Source: Megalonaias nervosa (taxonomy: Eukaryota > Mollusca > Bivalvia > Unionida > Unionidae). From it: 64,000 nucleotides of DNA. Below the pieces are notes generated by a model. That model saw nothing but the letters and a program-made list of their open reading frames with translations, did no database searches and was not told the DNA's origin. The first letter of the stretch is position 1; each line of letters starts with the position of its first letter. A program made the position numbers and the translations under genes. Positions 13,075-26,765 of this stretch are shown in pieces. The stretch spans positions 1-64,000 of the forward strand of contig JAECUM010016873.1 of NCBI GenBank assembly GCA_016617855.1, written 5' to 3'.

Positions 13075-14989
13075 AAGATCGTGCGTGAATGACAGGTGCC
13101 TTCAAGCAATTTGGTGATATTTTCGTCTCTTTTGCGATTTTGTTATTTGACATAAGCGATACACACTACAGTAAGCATGCATACGCAAGCCGGCATCCAC
13201 TACATATACGGAGTTCGTGGATATATTTTTTTCTTTATTAAATTTCGCATGATGAAAAAAGAAGAAATAAATGATAACAATGCAAGGTTAGTTTTTTTAT
13301 TTAATTTTCAAATAAGTGTATGTTTATCAATTGTTTTGTACCGTGCAAAGGGGGGTGGGGTGGGAGGGGCACAAATTCAACACAAAATTATTTCCTTTCT
13401 TATTTGTATAGAATAATGGAGCAAATAGGATTGACGATATTGACTAGTAATGACAAGCTTTTGATTTACGCGCGCACTCACTAAGACAACTTGAAAAATA
13501 AAAATAAACAATAAAATTAACTGGTAAGAGCTTCATGTTGCAGCAACACTGACAAAATGCTCAACATTATTCTCTCTCTCTCTCTTTCATGTGTAAACGA
13601 GTGTGTATTATATGCAGCAGTGTTACAACAGCGTGAAGCCTAAAATTAAATATATTTGTTATAATATCTCATGTACACTTCCCTTAGAAAAATGTATACG
13701 TATTCTGTAGAATATTATCTGTTAAGTATTATTGTTTAATAAATCAATATTGATAATTTGAAGGGAAGACTTAAACTGAGAATGTCGTTGTGCAGATATT
13801 TTAATTAGAACGAGCAAGATATGTCAGTTTGTGTTTTCTCATATATATATGTACGTCACGAAGTATGATTATTTTCTTTGAAAGAATATCAAGATAGTTC
13901 GTTTAAATTTTTTTTTTCCTCCTAAAACCTATCTTTCATAGTATCTACTTGTTGTTTGAAAGAAAAGAACTTGTTCAAACTATTGTTAAGTTGAGCTGAA
14001 TTGTCTTTCGAGTTGGGCCGAATTGTCTTTGGGCCAAATTGACTATAATCCGGCATAAATGATACAACTTTCCCAAAGAACCCTTTTTCCATCATCACTC
14101 TTTTGATTACATCCATATGCAACACAGTGCACCATATTTGCTGTACAAAAGCACGATCGTAAGATATATCACATATACATTTACGTGGGGAAATTAAACA
14201 CTTGAATGGCAAGGTTGAATAAAAGGGATAAATGTACGTCATATCCGTTTTTGGCACGCGGAAACTACCGACTGTTTACGGAGTTTGCCGAATAATTTTT
14301 TCATTTAAAAAAGCGGATTTTTAAGTCTAATTAAACATTTTTATGGTGTGCATACATAACAAATGCGTTTAAATTGCCCACCTGGCCATAGAACACAATT
14401 AATTTTACTATATATTCTCTACATTTGTTTCTCAGTACTGAACTTTCCACTGTGTGACAATCAATACAAATCATATGTTAATCTAAAATACCTTCAAAGA
14501 TGACTTCACGGTGAAGTTCTTGTCAAAGGTTCACCGGCATTTTTTTGAAAGGCTTGACTGTCAACAAACCAATGTGCAATGGAACACAGATTTCACTTCT
14601 GGATCATCACCAAGACCTTATTACTCACTGTATACTGTCGCCGAAACACACAAAGACAACCACACCATAAGCACATATTCTAAAGAATAAACAATTGCCT
14701 TTAAATCCATACCAAGAATGCCTAAATCTAACTCTTGTATCACCACCAAATGGAGACAGGAAAAAATGCTCTAAAAATAGACTGGGACTACATTCGTGTG
14801 TACTGAACCGGAACTATTAATTGTGACCTGATGCCACATAACTTACACATCACAATTGACCTATTTATTAAGCTGGCTCAGCAATATCGCTAACAACATA
14901 ATCCTATATAGTTTATCCAACCCATCATCTTGATATCATGTATTTCCAAAAGATACAAGCATAATTAACATGCAGTACTCAATCTCACA
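13075..14989. other. Unassigned AT-rich stretch
   Basis: No gene recognised. The minus-strand 111-codon ORF at 13922-14257 has no domain or neighbours that support it. Confidence 0.45.
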
Positions 14990-15545
14990 ATAAATTCATC
15001 CAATATCTTGATGATATAAACCTATATAACTTTTTTTAATGGAAACTGGATGAGAAATATAGTCCATAGAGAAGTAACAAACTCGGCCAACCAAGTGCAT
15101 AATCACTTCATTAGTGTGAACAGATGATGTTTGTTATACAACATAAGATCCTGATATAAGTTTATTTACAAATACTGAGCAAAATAAAATATAAGGTATC
15201 TTGATTGGTAACAAGCTCTACCAATCAGATACAAGATTACCTCACAGATATAGGTAGATGTTGCTCGTAATCAAACTCATCAAACATCTCGATGGCATAA
15301 GACTATTTTACAACTTTGATAAAAATCTAATTATACTTCAAGTTGTTAGACTGTTGATGAGTTTAGCCAAACAGATGCAAGACTACTTTACTAAATATTT
15401 GTGGGAGATTGTTATAAACTTAGTCAGAGATCACGATGATATAAGCCCACATTCCAAGCTTGATACAAATCTGATTAGAAATATGGCCTCCAGAGTGGTA
15501 ACAAGCTCTGTCCTTCAAATGCAAAGTCACCTTTTTCCAGTTGAC
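14990..15545. repeat. Degenerate ~165-bp tandem repeat array
   Basis: The phrases 'GATGATATAA', 'TAACAAGCTCTACCAATCAGATACAAGATTACCTC' (shortened here to recurring blocks AACAAGCTCT and ATGCAAGA) and 'CTGATTAGAAATAT' recur about every 150-170 bp. The frame 15258-15548 is a by-product of this repetition. Confidence 0.6.
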
Positions 15546-16269
15546 TAACACTAAGCCATTGTCAATAACTGTCAATAATATTTTCTTGGCAAATGATCTT
15601 TTTGGCTTTTAAAAATTTATTTTCATCTGAACATATTTTTACTGTTCTCTTTATTAGATTTTCCATTTTTCTTTACAAAATAAAGTGTTGTTCATTAAAT
15701 GTCTCTCCTGAATCACTTGTTATTTTTTGTCTTACATTAAATTTGTATTCAGTTCTGTGGGATTTTAGCCATGGTTGTCGAGTGAACAAGACAACACTGT
15801 GCATTGCATTCAGTTTCATAGCTATCAGTCTGTCAAGCTTCATATTGGTGTTACAATGTACTTCATAGTTTTAGTACTATACCTTTATAATCATTTATCA
15901 ACTTCTTACAAAAGAGATACATCATTTTCATCTGAATTAATTTTTCTGAAGCAATTGGATAGTCCTTGAAATAGTCATCTTAGTGTATTAAAACTTCCGA
16001 ATTTACTTCTAGAATGCAACAATAGTTGTCTGATATTTCGGAGAGATTTATCTTTCCATTTCCCTTTTACATTTGTCTTTACAAATAGGTATTGACTCAT
16101 GGCCCATCCAAACAGGTTGTTGGTATTTTGATTCATAATGGATTTCTCTGAATGTGACTTTTCTACCCATCGTCATTTTTTATCTAGCCGTCTTTTTGTT
16201 CAAGTAGTATTCAATGAACTGCCTTGGTGCATCTGTCATATGATACCAGTTCCTCCACATATTCACTTT
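15546..16269. other. Unassigned stretch
   Basis: No gene or element recognised. Confidence 0.45.
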
Positions 16270-16832
16270 CAGTCATCAGGATCATGTAATAATCCGTCAA
16301 GAGTTCTAATTTGATAACTGATAGTTCAAAGTCATCAGGTCCATATAATAATCTGTTAAGAGTTCTAATTCAATACTTGACAGTTCACAGTCATCAAGAC
16401 AATATAATACCTCATAGTTTGCAGTCGGGACCAAATAATAATGTCAAGAGTTCTAATTCAGTACCTGACAGTTCATAGTCATTATAATCATATAATAATC
16501 TGTTACGTTCTAATTTGATACTGATAGTTAACAGTCATCAGGATTATATAATAATCTGTCAAGAGTTCTAATTTGGTACCTGATAGTTCAGTCATCAGGA
16601 CCATATGATTATCTGTCAAGAGTTCTAATTCAATGCCTGATAGTTGACAGTCATCAGGATCATACTATAATCTGTCAAGAGTTCTAATTTGGTACCTAAT
16701 AGTTCAGTCATCAGGACCATATAATTATCTGTCAAGAGTTCTAATTCAATGCCTGATAGTTGACAGTCATCAGGATCATACTATAATCTGTCAAGAATTC
16801 TAATTTGATAACTGATAGTTCATAACGTGAAT
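16270..16832. repeat. ~57-bp tandem repeat with higher-order ~116-bp units
   Basis: About ten diverged units built on AGTCATCAGGATCATATAAT and TCTGTCAAGAGTTCTAATT. The last four units alternate between two subtypes, GGTACCTGATAGTT and CAATGCCTGATAGTTGACA. This gives a ~116-bp dimer present twice. Confidence 0.9.
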
Positions 16833-17474
16833 CATGTGCTGATTCAAAGGCACCATAATAATGAGCAGGGTCCCAGCACTGAAATGTGTCACATCCCATA
16901 AATGTATCTTGTATCACATCTTAATCAATCGATTTAACATCTTTAGATACAAATGCTCAATGACATCATGTACATACTGATAATCATCATTTCAGATGTT
17001 TGAATAATTAAGTAATGTGTAAAGCTTTTCTGCTGACTGTATAGTTGTTTCATTAAGCTTGAAACTAACATACAAAGCAGATAGGAAGCTCCCTACATAG
17101 CCCACCAAATACCCATTCCCTATAGTCACATGAGATTTCCAGTGTATAACTCACAAGATGGATTTGTTGAAGGGGCCAGATAAGTTCATTTGTGGTAAAA
17201 ATATTTGGAATTAACTCTGTTCCTATATTTCGATATTAAAATAACACAATCTATTTACTGACAAAAGACTGAGAATGCATTGGTGTAACTTATTTGGACA
17301 TTTGAGTCAAATGTTTGGAAAAACAAAGATAAAAATAAATACAAATTTGCATAGAACATTTAAAGATGGCTTTTTGTTTGTAAACCACTTTAAAAAATGT
17401 ATATGCTGGAAACAAAAATAAAAGTTTACCCTCAAAGGTACAGTGAAATGTGTAATTCTCAATTTTAAGTCATT
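16833..17474. other. Unassigned stretch
   Basis: No gene or element recognised. Confidence 0.45.
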
Positions 17475-17476
17475 TA

Positions 17477-17969
17477 CAGGTAAAACCCTTTATAACGCGA
17501 TGCTCGGGGTCCAAAGAATAACATCGCGATATAACCGGGATCATTTTAACAAATTTTTCAAAAAATATCCGCATAGAAAATGTGCATTGAAATTTCAATA
17601 TCAGTTTTAACTAACCTCTTGATCATATATTGCTTGTTTTGTTCGGCAGGTTTACTTCCTACAAACATTCAACAGTGCCGACTGTATTCAAAAATCTTTT
17701 AACGTGTCTGAATTTGATAGCTTTTCATTATTTTTGTTAACAAATATAACACTGCAGTGTTTTAGAAAATTTCAGAAGTTAAGGCAACATTAAATGCAGT
17801 GCTGGGATTAAAAATCTGCTAGGGATACAAATAATCAGCTTTTCCGAGAGCATGTATTTAGGATGTTAAAAAGAGAGGTCACCTTAAATTAAAAAATGGA
17901 AGCCATGCTGCCATTGCATTATAAGAGGAATCGTGTTACAATGAATCGCGTTATAACGGGTTTTACCCA
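17477..17969. mobile_element. Pogo/Tigger-like MITE (493 bp) with TA duplication
   Basis: The left end CAGGTAAAACCCTTTATAAC and the right end, read in reverse (TGGGTAAAACCCGTTATAAC), form terminal inverted repeats that extend through CGCGAT. TA dinucleotides flank both ends (17475-17476 and 17970-17971), as in the Tc1/mariner-pogo superfamily. A sub-terminal inverted repeat AACATCGCGATATAACCGGG strengthens the call. No transposase reading frame. Confidence 0.88.
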
Positions 17970-18520
17970 TACTTATTTTGAATCTTTAAGATTAAAAATC
18001 AAGGTTAACTGAAGAATAGCAAAAGGTGTTCTTTTCACTGACATGGTCCTGTGACTATCATAAAATTACAACAAATATATCAGAATGGTGAGGAAACAAT
18101 GAGGTTTCTCTTGGTACTAATAGTACAATAGCAAAATATTAAAAATAAGAAAGAAAAGGTAGAAAATACAAGTTGCCTTCCAACAGAACACTGTTACAAC
18201 TACCTTTAACATGTCAATTATGTAAGCGCTACTAGGTTTTTCGCCTGAAGGTAAATTTGACATATCTGTACCTTTGATCCTACTTCTCGACTTTGAATTT
18301 AGTAACAGCAATCAGATGAATGGATGGATGGATGTACAATATCATATCATAATTATGCTTCACCTTATGGTAGGTGCAAAAGATTAAGATGAGTAATAAT
18401 ACACATATGTTCACCTGATGTAAATAATACTTGTCTATTTCAGAACGATTCATGAAAAGCTGCTGAACTAATTGCTCAGAAATGAATTAAATTGTAACTA
18501 CTAGATACATAAACATTTGC
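17970..18520. other. Unassigned stretch
   Basis: No gene or element recognised apart from a short GATG tract near 18315. Confidence 0.45.
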
Positions 18521-18650
18521 GGTCAGTAGATTCCTGTGGGTCATTAATTCTTATCATGGTTTTCCCGGGTTCTTCCATCAGTTATACAGGCTGCTATAAA
18601 CAGCCTATCTTGCACTGAGAAATGGTGTAAAATCCCAAAATAACAACAAC
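18521..18650 (+). mobile_element. 3' part of a tRNA-derived SINE (family C)
   Basis: Shares GTTTTCCCGGGTTCTTCC, CAGTTATACAGGCTG and a terminal GAGAAATGGTGTAAAATCCC with the fuller copies at 53434-53640 and 60180-60315. The tRNA-like head is missing. Confidence 0.6.
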
Positions 18651-19004
18651 AACAACATAAATATTGATAACCCAAAAGGGGCATGACTCTTGAAAAACTC
18701 ATCAGAGCATGATAGCAGTAACATACGCGTTTTCATCAGATGTCAATAATGCCTGCCAAGCATCAGAGCTATTCATCAAAGGCTGTAACACTATTAAGCA
18801 CACAATCTGCAACTTACTGTATAAGTGAACGCAAATTACAATTTGTATTTTGCAGTAATTCACATGGAATATGTAAGAAAACAATGAGTCATTTAAGGGT
18901 ACTGATGCTTTATGTCTGAAAAGAATTTATAGGAATTTCAAAATAAGACCATTGCTTCTTTTAACTGCCAAGTATTTAAGCTATTTATGATATTCTTGAG
19001 TGAA

Positions 19005-20135
19005 AAGATTTTCAAATTAGCCATTGTGGCAGCCATATTAGATGCAAGATTGGCACCTTTTTCACTGAGGACAACCAGACTCCATTTTAAAGCCTTGGTG
19101 AAAAAAAAAATCTACTCATGAAAATTGGTGACAAGATTTTCAATATGTGCATTGTGGCAGCCATATCTGAGGCCAGGTTGGCAACATTTTCATTCAGGAT
19201 CAACCAGACATCATAATTGGTCTTTTGATGAAAGCTCCATGTCAATATGACTTTCCATTCAGGAGGAGTAGCGATAACAAGATTTTAATTCTGGCTGCCA
19301 TGGTGGCCATAATGAATTCCAGATCAGCACAAGTTTCATTTAGTACCGACAAGACATCATAAAAAGTCTTTTGGTGAGTGTGTGTGCATGTGATTTGGAT
19401 TTTCAATGTAGCTCAAACAATTTTTCAGCCATACTGCTTTGATGTCTGCAGTGTGACAGTTTATGGTGTTGTCTAGCTCTTGGGCATCATGCTGCAGACA
19501 TGTAGCATCATGTCACACACAGCACATTATCCTGACACCATGCTCACCAGTGCTAAAACTAACCTCTTAATTTTGAGCACTAAGCGAGGCTGGTGCTAGT
19601 ACCATTTTTACAAGTCTCTGGTATGACTTGACCGGGTTTGAACCTGTGACCTCCCACATCTGAGGTGGATGCTCTAACTATTTAAGTCAAGTCTTCTGGT
19701 GAAAAACCCAATGTTGATACACTTTCCATCTAGGAGAAGTGGTGATAATCTTTTCAATATGGCCACTGTGGTGGCCATATTATTTCAGACCAACTAGGCA
19801 CCAAAAGTCTTTTGGTGAAAACTCCATGCTGATGCGACTCTATTATGAAAAGCATAACAAGAGTTTCAAGATGGTTGCTATAATGGCCATATTGGATATC
19901 TGGGTTGCACCATTTTCACTTAGGACCAACTAAACATCTTAAGAAGTCATCAGTTATTATCAGCTATACATCATAACAAGTCTTTTAGTGAAACCCACAT
20001 GCTGATAGGATCATCCATTCAGTAGTAGCAATAACAAGATTTTCAAGATGGCCACTGTGGTGGTCTTACTGAATGACCAAGAGCAACCATTTTCATTTAG
20101 GACCAACTAGACCTTGGGATGAATGTAGTTTAAAG
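19005..20135. repeat. Degenerate repeat array built on AAGATGGCCACTGTGGTGGCCAT
   Basis: At least six diverged units, starting near 19008, 19133, 19280, 19749, 19861 and 20037. Each combines a TTTTCAAGATGGCCACTGTG-like block (itself nearly palindromic), CACCATTTTCATTTAGGACC and GTCTTTTGGTGAAA. A family A SINE interrupts the array at 19376-19690. Confidence 0.75.
19376..19690 (-). mobile_element. tRNA-derived SINE (family A), minus strand
   Basis: Reverse-orientation copy, more diverged than the others, with a short GTGTGTG tail at its left end. The flanks AGTCTTTTGGTGA and AGTCTTCTGGTGA match at 12 of 13 bases and mark the target duplication. Confidence 0.88.
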
Positions 20136-20850
20136 TTTCGTGATAATTCTTCATGTAGTTTAGGAGGAGTAGTGATAACAAACTTGTGCTAATGGATTAA
20201 CCTACATTACATGACACATAATGGAGAACACACCATCGCATAAACTCTTCTGGTCTACGACCAGTAGACCTAAAAATGAGATCTCATAAATTTACCTGAA
20301 ATATCACAGAATGCTATGCACAATTCATTGTCTGGTACTCTGCAATGACATATATTATTAGACAAACATTTAACATTAAGAAGGGGCATAACTCTGGAAA
20401 CATTATCACAGCATGATTACTGAACCAAACAGAATGCTTTGCCCAATCTCCCAGTCTGGTGCTCTGTAGTTACATATGTTCGATATCTTCCAAATTCAAC
20501 ACATTTGATGGAAAGGTGCAGGAGCAGTATGTATGGGATGGATGGACAGACAAATCTAACATTAAGCATGGCATGGGCATAAAAATTCATACGTCATTAT
20601 AAATTGCATGTTGAGCATTATGTAAGTTTATATTATTACATGATATTGATTTAATAACTAAAGGATGGAGAAAATAAGAACAGAAACATTTATCCTCCAA
20701 CAGATTTATATTATATTTAGAAGATACATCAGACATCAAATCTGGTTTGAAATGAATGCAAGCGGGATATATGATGAAAGCTGTAGAAAAATAATAAAGA
20801 TAACAAATGATGTGACTATCACAGTTAGTTTATTTAAGGTTATGCTTAAA
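20136..20850. other. Unassigned stretch
   Basis: A loosely repeated block (GAATGCTNTGC-CAATTC-TGGT-CTC) occurs near 20310 and 20435. No gene is recognised. Confidence 0.4.
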
Positions 20851-21297
20851 ACAAAGCCATGTGCTTTAATATGAACTTCACATATATGCAACTAAACACA
20901 CAATTCCACTCTAACTACTGATACTCACAAACATCCAATACAAAGCCATGTGCTTTAATGCGAACTTCACATATATGCAACCAAACACACAATTCCACTC
21001 TAACAACTGATACTCACAAACATCCAATACAAAGCCATGTGCTTTAATACGAACTTCACATATATGCAACCAAACACACAATTCCACTCTTACTGCTCAT
21101 ACTCACAAACATCCAAAACAAAGCCATGTGCTTTAATACGAACTTCACATATATGCAACCAACACACAATTTCACTCTAACTACTCATACTCACAAACAT
21201 CCAAAACAAAGCCATGTGCTTTAATATGAACTTCACATATATGCAACCAAACACACAATTCCACTCTAACTACTGATACTCACAAACATCCAATACA
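20851..21297. repeat. 89-bp minisatellite, 5 copies
   Basis: Units begin ACAAAGCCATGTGCTTTAAT at 20851, 20940, 21029, 21118 and 21206. Spacing is therefore 89, 89, 89 and 88 bp. Copies are about 95% identical, so the array is recent. There are no unique spacers, so it is not CRISPR-like. Confidence 0.97.
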
Positions 21298-21593
21298 AGC
21301 TGCAAAATAAGGTTAATGTATATTGGATAAAAACCTGGTAGAGTACAGTAAAATAATAAATGATGATTTCATGTTTTTTGAAGCAATGAAACTTTGTTCA
21401 ATTTAAATGGTTGGAAATACTCTTACCATCAAGCAGAGAGAGATTTCTTACATCAAAAATTAATATATTTCACACTTACATCATAATAAAGTCCACAACA
21501 ATTAATACAGTTTTTATGGGAGTTGTTACCAGAGTAATACGAGTCATGCTATTTAGAGCACTTAAAATTGTCTAATTCACAGTTTACAGTAGA

Positions 21594-21712
21594 AATCAGG
21601 TCATGTTTTGTATCAAGAAATCAAGTAATATTTTGTATAAGAAATTAGGTCATATTTTGCATCAAGAAATAAGGTCATATTTTGTATCAAGAATTAGGTC
21701 ATATTTTGTATT
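21594..21712. repeat. ~29-bp minisatellite, about 4-5 copies
   Basis: Units of the type AATTAGGTCATATTTTGTAT plus CAAGA recur with small length changes. Confidence 0.85.
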
Positions 21713-23896
21713 ATAGCAGTACATATATTAAATTCACATTTGAAATGTGATGATTTAATGTACATCTTTTTGCATATTTCTTATACATAAATAGTGTTAA
21801 AACAGCAAGTAGTTTTCAGGGTTTCTTTCTTTTATTGCAATAACATGTATGAGAAAGTAATACATAAACATCACCAAGTCTCTTGTGTTTGTGACACAGA
21901 CCTGAACTAATTAGTTCTTGACAGGGGAGCACCCATATTGTGCCATGACATCTTACATTTCACTCTGAGAGGGAACTGCTCCATTATACCACTACATACT
22001 AGTTTTATTTTGACAGGGAACTCCCATATTGTGCCATTATATACTCTACTTTATTCTTATAATAGCTAATAATTCATATCACATGATTAAACAATTAAAA
22101 CTTCTATTAGAATAATTGTGACAGGAATACTAAGTAGCATTGGAAACCTTAATTGGTGTAGTACAAGATTTAACAGCTACATGTTTTCATGGAACTAGTG
22201 AACATAGTACTCCAAGAGCACTACACATAAGAGTGAAGGCCAATCCTCTATGCTTGGACAGCTTCTAAAGTGCATATCCAAGCTTTAGCTACCATCAGTT
22301 TTATCCTTCAAGATGTTAAAAAAAATTACAATTTTCCTTGGCTATTTCTCATCACAAAAGGGCCTATAAACCCATGTAGAATTTATTAAACTTACTCAGG
22401 ACTGGAAACATTTAATTTTTTTCCCCTCTTGCCCACAAAGTAAATAAAAATAAATTTTACGAGCCAAGCAACACAATCAACTTTCCCAACACAAAAATCT
22501 TTTTTTGTACATAATGGCTTTATTTTAAATTTGGGAGTGTCTTGACACAAAGTACCCAGTAAATTATTCAAGGCTTCAGGTTAGAGGCACCAACTTTATG
22601 GGATTTCAATAAGGTGTTAAGAAAGTGCAATTGTTGAGGCTTAATAAACAAGAGGATTATATGTATTACCATATACATGGCAGATTTGTGTCTCTGGTGT
22701 TTGTAGCTGGACTCGACCTATAAGTAAGTACAGTGCTCTGCTCTTAACAGTACAAATAAATGTATTAATGATTTATTACCCTGATTTGGGGGGGGGGCAA
22801 TAGTGGTAGTAGTTATTATTATTGTTGTCTTTATTGCAGGCCATAATTTATCCATCAACTTACTGCTCAGTTTTGAAACTTTGCTTGAGTTTCTAAAACT
22901 GAAAAGGGCATTAGGAACAATTTTGTCTACATAACCATGAAGATACCAATGTCATTAATTGTAAAAAATCTCAGCAAATGGATTATCCCTGTTTTAACTA
23001 AAGATCCTTTAGATTAATTTTGTTCATTATTCATATATTAAAGTGTGATGTGTAGATCATCAAGGATATTTTTTTTCTGTTTGCCACAATGCACTTTAAC
23101 AGAAAACATGTTTCCAGTCAACCTAAATATTGCTTAATGAACCAATCCTATTTTAGGCTGTCTAGTACTGAAATCAGTATCAACCAAATCATTTAAGGGA
23201 ACATATCTAAGAGTATTTATACATAACTGCATGTAAAATAAATACAAAATAAATATACATTTAATGAATTGTTTATTTTATAAATAACTAAACAAGTCTC
23301 AATGAAGAAGTTTTGATTGGTCCGCGACCAGCGCATCACCTCAGCAATTTTGTAGGAACTTACAGTTAACAGAAAGATTACAATGGTGTACACAACTGAC
23401 ATGAGTTTTTTTTAACAGATAAATGACTGATTCAGCTAATATTTACCTGACGAAAATACCTTCTCTGATTACATACTGTATACAAATATCCTTAATTTTT
23501 TTCAGTATTATTAATGTGAAACAGTGTGAAATTTCTGTAAAACCTGATTCTCGACATCTCCCACTTGGGTAATGAACACAAGCTTGTTGATTATAGCAAT
23601 TGCCGGGATTAAAACATCAGATTGCAATCCAGGGAGTAATGATACTGACAGTGACAAAGGTTGTCTAGAGAAAAACAATATGTAAATATTTCACGGAAAA
23701 ATTGTGTGCCTTGCTAGGATTGCTCATGGTAAAGAACAGTTGCTTGCTAGATTTTCAACTTGTCCAGGGCATCCAGGAAATTGATTTTTCCAGGACTGTT
23801 ACTGATTACAACAATTAAAATTAATTCACAGTCCTATAAATTTGAATTTTCAATGGAAAGGTAGTGATTTCCCTTTGTCAGTCTTTCACTTAGTGT
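21713..23896. other. Unassigned AT-rich stretch
   Basis: No gene or recognised element. A nine-base G run lies near 22790. Confidence 0.45.
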
Positions 23897-24211
23897 GTGT
23901 GTGATTTGGATTTTTAACGTAGCTTTAACAATTTTTCAGTCATATCGCTACGATGTCTGCAGTGCGACAGTTTATAGTGATGTCTAGCACTGGGGCATCA
24001 TGACAAAGACATGTAGCATGATGTCCCACCCAGTCACATTATCCTGACACCAGGCTGACCAGTCCTAACACTAACCTCTTAATGCTGAGTGCCAAGTGAG
24101 GCAGCTGTTAGTACCATTTTTATAAGTCTTTGGTATGACTTTGCCAGGGATCTGACCCGCGACCTCCCGCATCCGAGGTGGACACTCTAACCACTAGGCC
24201 ACTGGAGCGGT
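23897..24211 (-). mobile_element. tRNA-derived SINE (family A), minus strand
   Basis: Well-preserved reverse copy. GTGTGTGTG tail at the left, tRNA-like head ending CCACTGGAGCGG at the right. Target duplication GTCTTTCACT on both sides (about 23880 and 24210). Confidence 0.92.
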
Positions 24212-26127
24212 CTTTCACTGATGCTGGGACATAAAACTAATCCAAGTTAATAAAAAATTTTGTGAAGACCAGGCCAGATATGAAGGTTTAGGTGGACAAT
24301 GTCTAAAGAAACCTCTGTGAAAAAGGAAGCTGTCTCAAGTGACATTTCAAACCCTGTATTCTCTACATTTTTTGATAATGAAACTCAAGCTCAAAACCTC
24401 ATATTAGACAATAATATTTGGAGTACATCATCAACATTGACCTTTAGCATTCTAGAAGAAGGACTAAGTAAAAAATAATCCTGAAAGTTCATTGATTATA
24501 AGATAATGGAAGATACAGATTGTCAAAATGCTTAAAAGGTTTAAAGAACACAGCCAGGTCATATAAAGCAAAACTAAAAGTTACAATGTCTTAAGCAATA
24601 CAAAGTCCTTACAGAAATATGACATTTTAAATTTTTTAGTCATGCCAAATCCTAAATTTTTTAGTCATGCTAAACATTAGTGAATTAAATCAATGAAATG
24701 GTGCTTTGTGCAGCTGAAATCTTTAGGTGAAAAATATAAAATAAAACAGACTGGACAAAAATAGCAAAGCCTACAGCTGACTCCAAAGTTACTACATGTA
24801 CATTAAAAAACATCTAGATATTTATCAGGAATCAATTCTTGCTTATTGTCATTTATAACTGCAGATCAGTACAAAAACTATTGACGGTATATAGGTGTAA
24901 ATTAATTACCAATACTAAACAATTTCTTCCAGACCCAGATGGGCCCACCCCAAATACAAAATCATTCAATACCACTGCAGTTACCATTAATTTACAAGCA
25001 ACTATTCAGCTTACTAGTTAATATATTTATATTTAAACAAAACTTTCATTCAAACATTATCTGTAAACTGGATGACAGGCAAGTCTCACTAATCTAATAT
25101 TGTTTAGTTAACAATTGTGTCTGATCCAAATGCCATACCACCCCCTTTTCTTACAATGTGCATGAGAAACTCATCCTAACACAAAAATGAACCCGATGTC
25201 ACTTAAGTGTGAAATTAAGGTCACTGTGACCACTTTTGGTAGGTGTAGTACTCACCAAGACACATTTACATACCAAGTTGTATGATTCTGGGGCTAACAC
25301 TTCCTGACAAACTGACCTAAAGACAAAACTTGACCAAGGTGAGACAGATGGCCTTTCATATGCAAACCCAGACAAGGGTAACACTATATGCTCCTTCCAC
25401 ATTTTTGGTCAGGCATGAAAAGCTGATGTTAAAGTGTCAAGGGTTAAAGACTGGACTATTCTTCATAGGAAAAATCTATTCATTATTGCTTCAAACTCTA
25501 CATGATATAGAAAGTTTCCAGCTGTCAGCTGATTATGGTATTGATTACAAGCCAAAATGATAATAAAACTGTCTTCATCTGAACTAATTAAATCTAAACT
25601 CAATGAGGACTATATTTAGAATATAGGATGACACAGACATCTTACAAAATATTTTAAATATGAACCAAATACTGGACCTTTTGTTTTCAAATAAATGAGA
25701 TATCTTTGCTAATGCTACAAATGAAATGCACTTTAAATGAATAAATAAACATTGTCTACTTACATATCATGATGCGAAGACATGATGGTACTGTGTGAAA
25801 TGGCATTACATCGTAATTTGTACAGTCCTACATTGATGAAATTGAGGACAAAATTGTGTTTTGCCTGAAAACAATGAAGCAGTCTTTGTGGATGATGATT
25901 TCTATCATGCAAATATGGATTTTGATTTTTTAACTTAAGTGGTGGCCTCATCTTCAACCGAGAAGTGGACGTAGTTTAAAAAACAATGCTTTTCTCTGAT
26001 TGGTTGCATATATCATGAATCTTAAATATTCTGTATTATTATGAATGAAATTCAAAATACGATTAAATAAAAGAATGTTATTAAACTATGAGTTTATTTG
26101 ACTATTTATGACGTTGAATTTAATTAG
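24212..26127. other. Unassigned stretch
   Basis: No gene recognised. Around 25200-25330 there are AAGGTCACTGTGACC-type blocks, common in dispersed repeats of molluscan genomes as far as I recall. Confidence 0.4.
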
Positions 26128-26270
26128 AAGGATTGACAGCTTTATTTTAATTCAATGAAGTATGAACCCAAAAAATGATGCGCAAACTTTGTATGATTTG
26201 ATTTACAGTCTGCATATTATTTTTTCAGTTCATACTTCATTGAATTTAAAAAAATAAACAGTCAATCCTT
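26128..26270. mobile_element. Short palindromic MITE-like element
   Basis: Two ~40-bp arms, 26128-26167 and 26228-26270, are inverted copies of each other. The arms read AAGGATTGACAG...TTCAATGAAGTATGAAC and its complement. The ~60-bp centre is unique. Confidence 0.75.
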
Positions 26271-26366
26271 AAATAAATTATCATTCGGGCATGTCCACCT
26301 TAGATGAAGATTGTAAAAACTTTAACACTGAGGTTCATCAAAAAATTGTTCACACTGTCTTTAATT

Positions 26367-26765
26367 TGTAACAATGTAAAAAAAAAAATAAAAGGTTTCC
26401 TTGCAATGAGACAGAATAATATAATGTGAATTCATGATCAAATCATTGTAGTAAACCATGCAACCTTGACCATATGGAAGATAAAAAATAAATGATTGTG
26501 TTTCAAAATGAAAGCACAAAGGTTTCTTTATACCAATATTAGGTTGTAAATGTAAAACAAACCATAGAAATTGTAAATGCTGCATCATGAAACATTACAT
26601 TAATTGTGAATAATTACTATTACTATTGTTTGGTAACAGAGAATAACATGTAACACTGTAAAAAATAAAAGGTTTCCTTGCAAAGAGGCAGAATAATACA
26701 ATGCCAGGGCATTCATAATGAATTCATTATCAAAGAATTGCAACAAACCATGCAACCTTATTCTT
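26367..26765. repeat. Diverged direct duplication (~283-bp spacing)
   Basis: The block around AATAAAAGGTTTCCTTGCAA, GAGACAGAATAATA and AACCATGCAACCTT at 26367-26470 recurs at 26650-26760. Confidence 0.75.

Noticed and set aside
13922..14257. 111-codon minus-strand ORF
   Set aside because: No domain, no neighbours, composition like the surrounding AT-rich DNA.
20851..21297. CRISPR-like array
   Set aside because: The repeats are head-to-tail with no unique spacers, and the DNA is eukaryotic.
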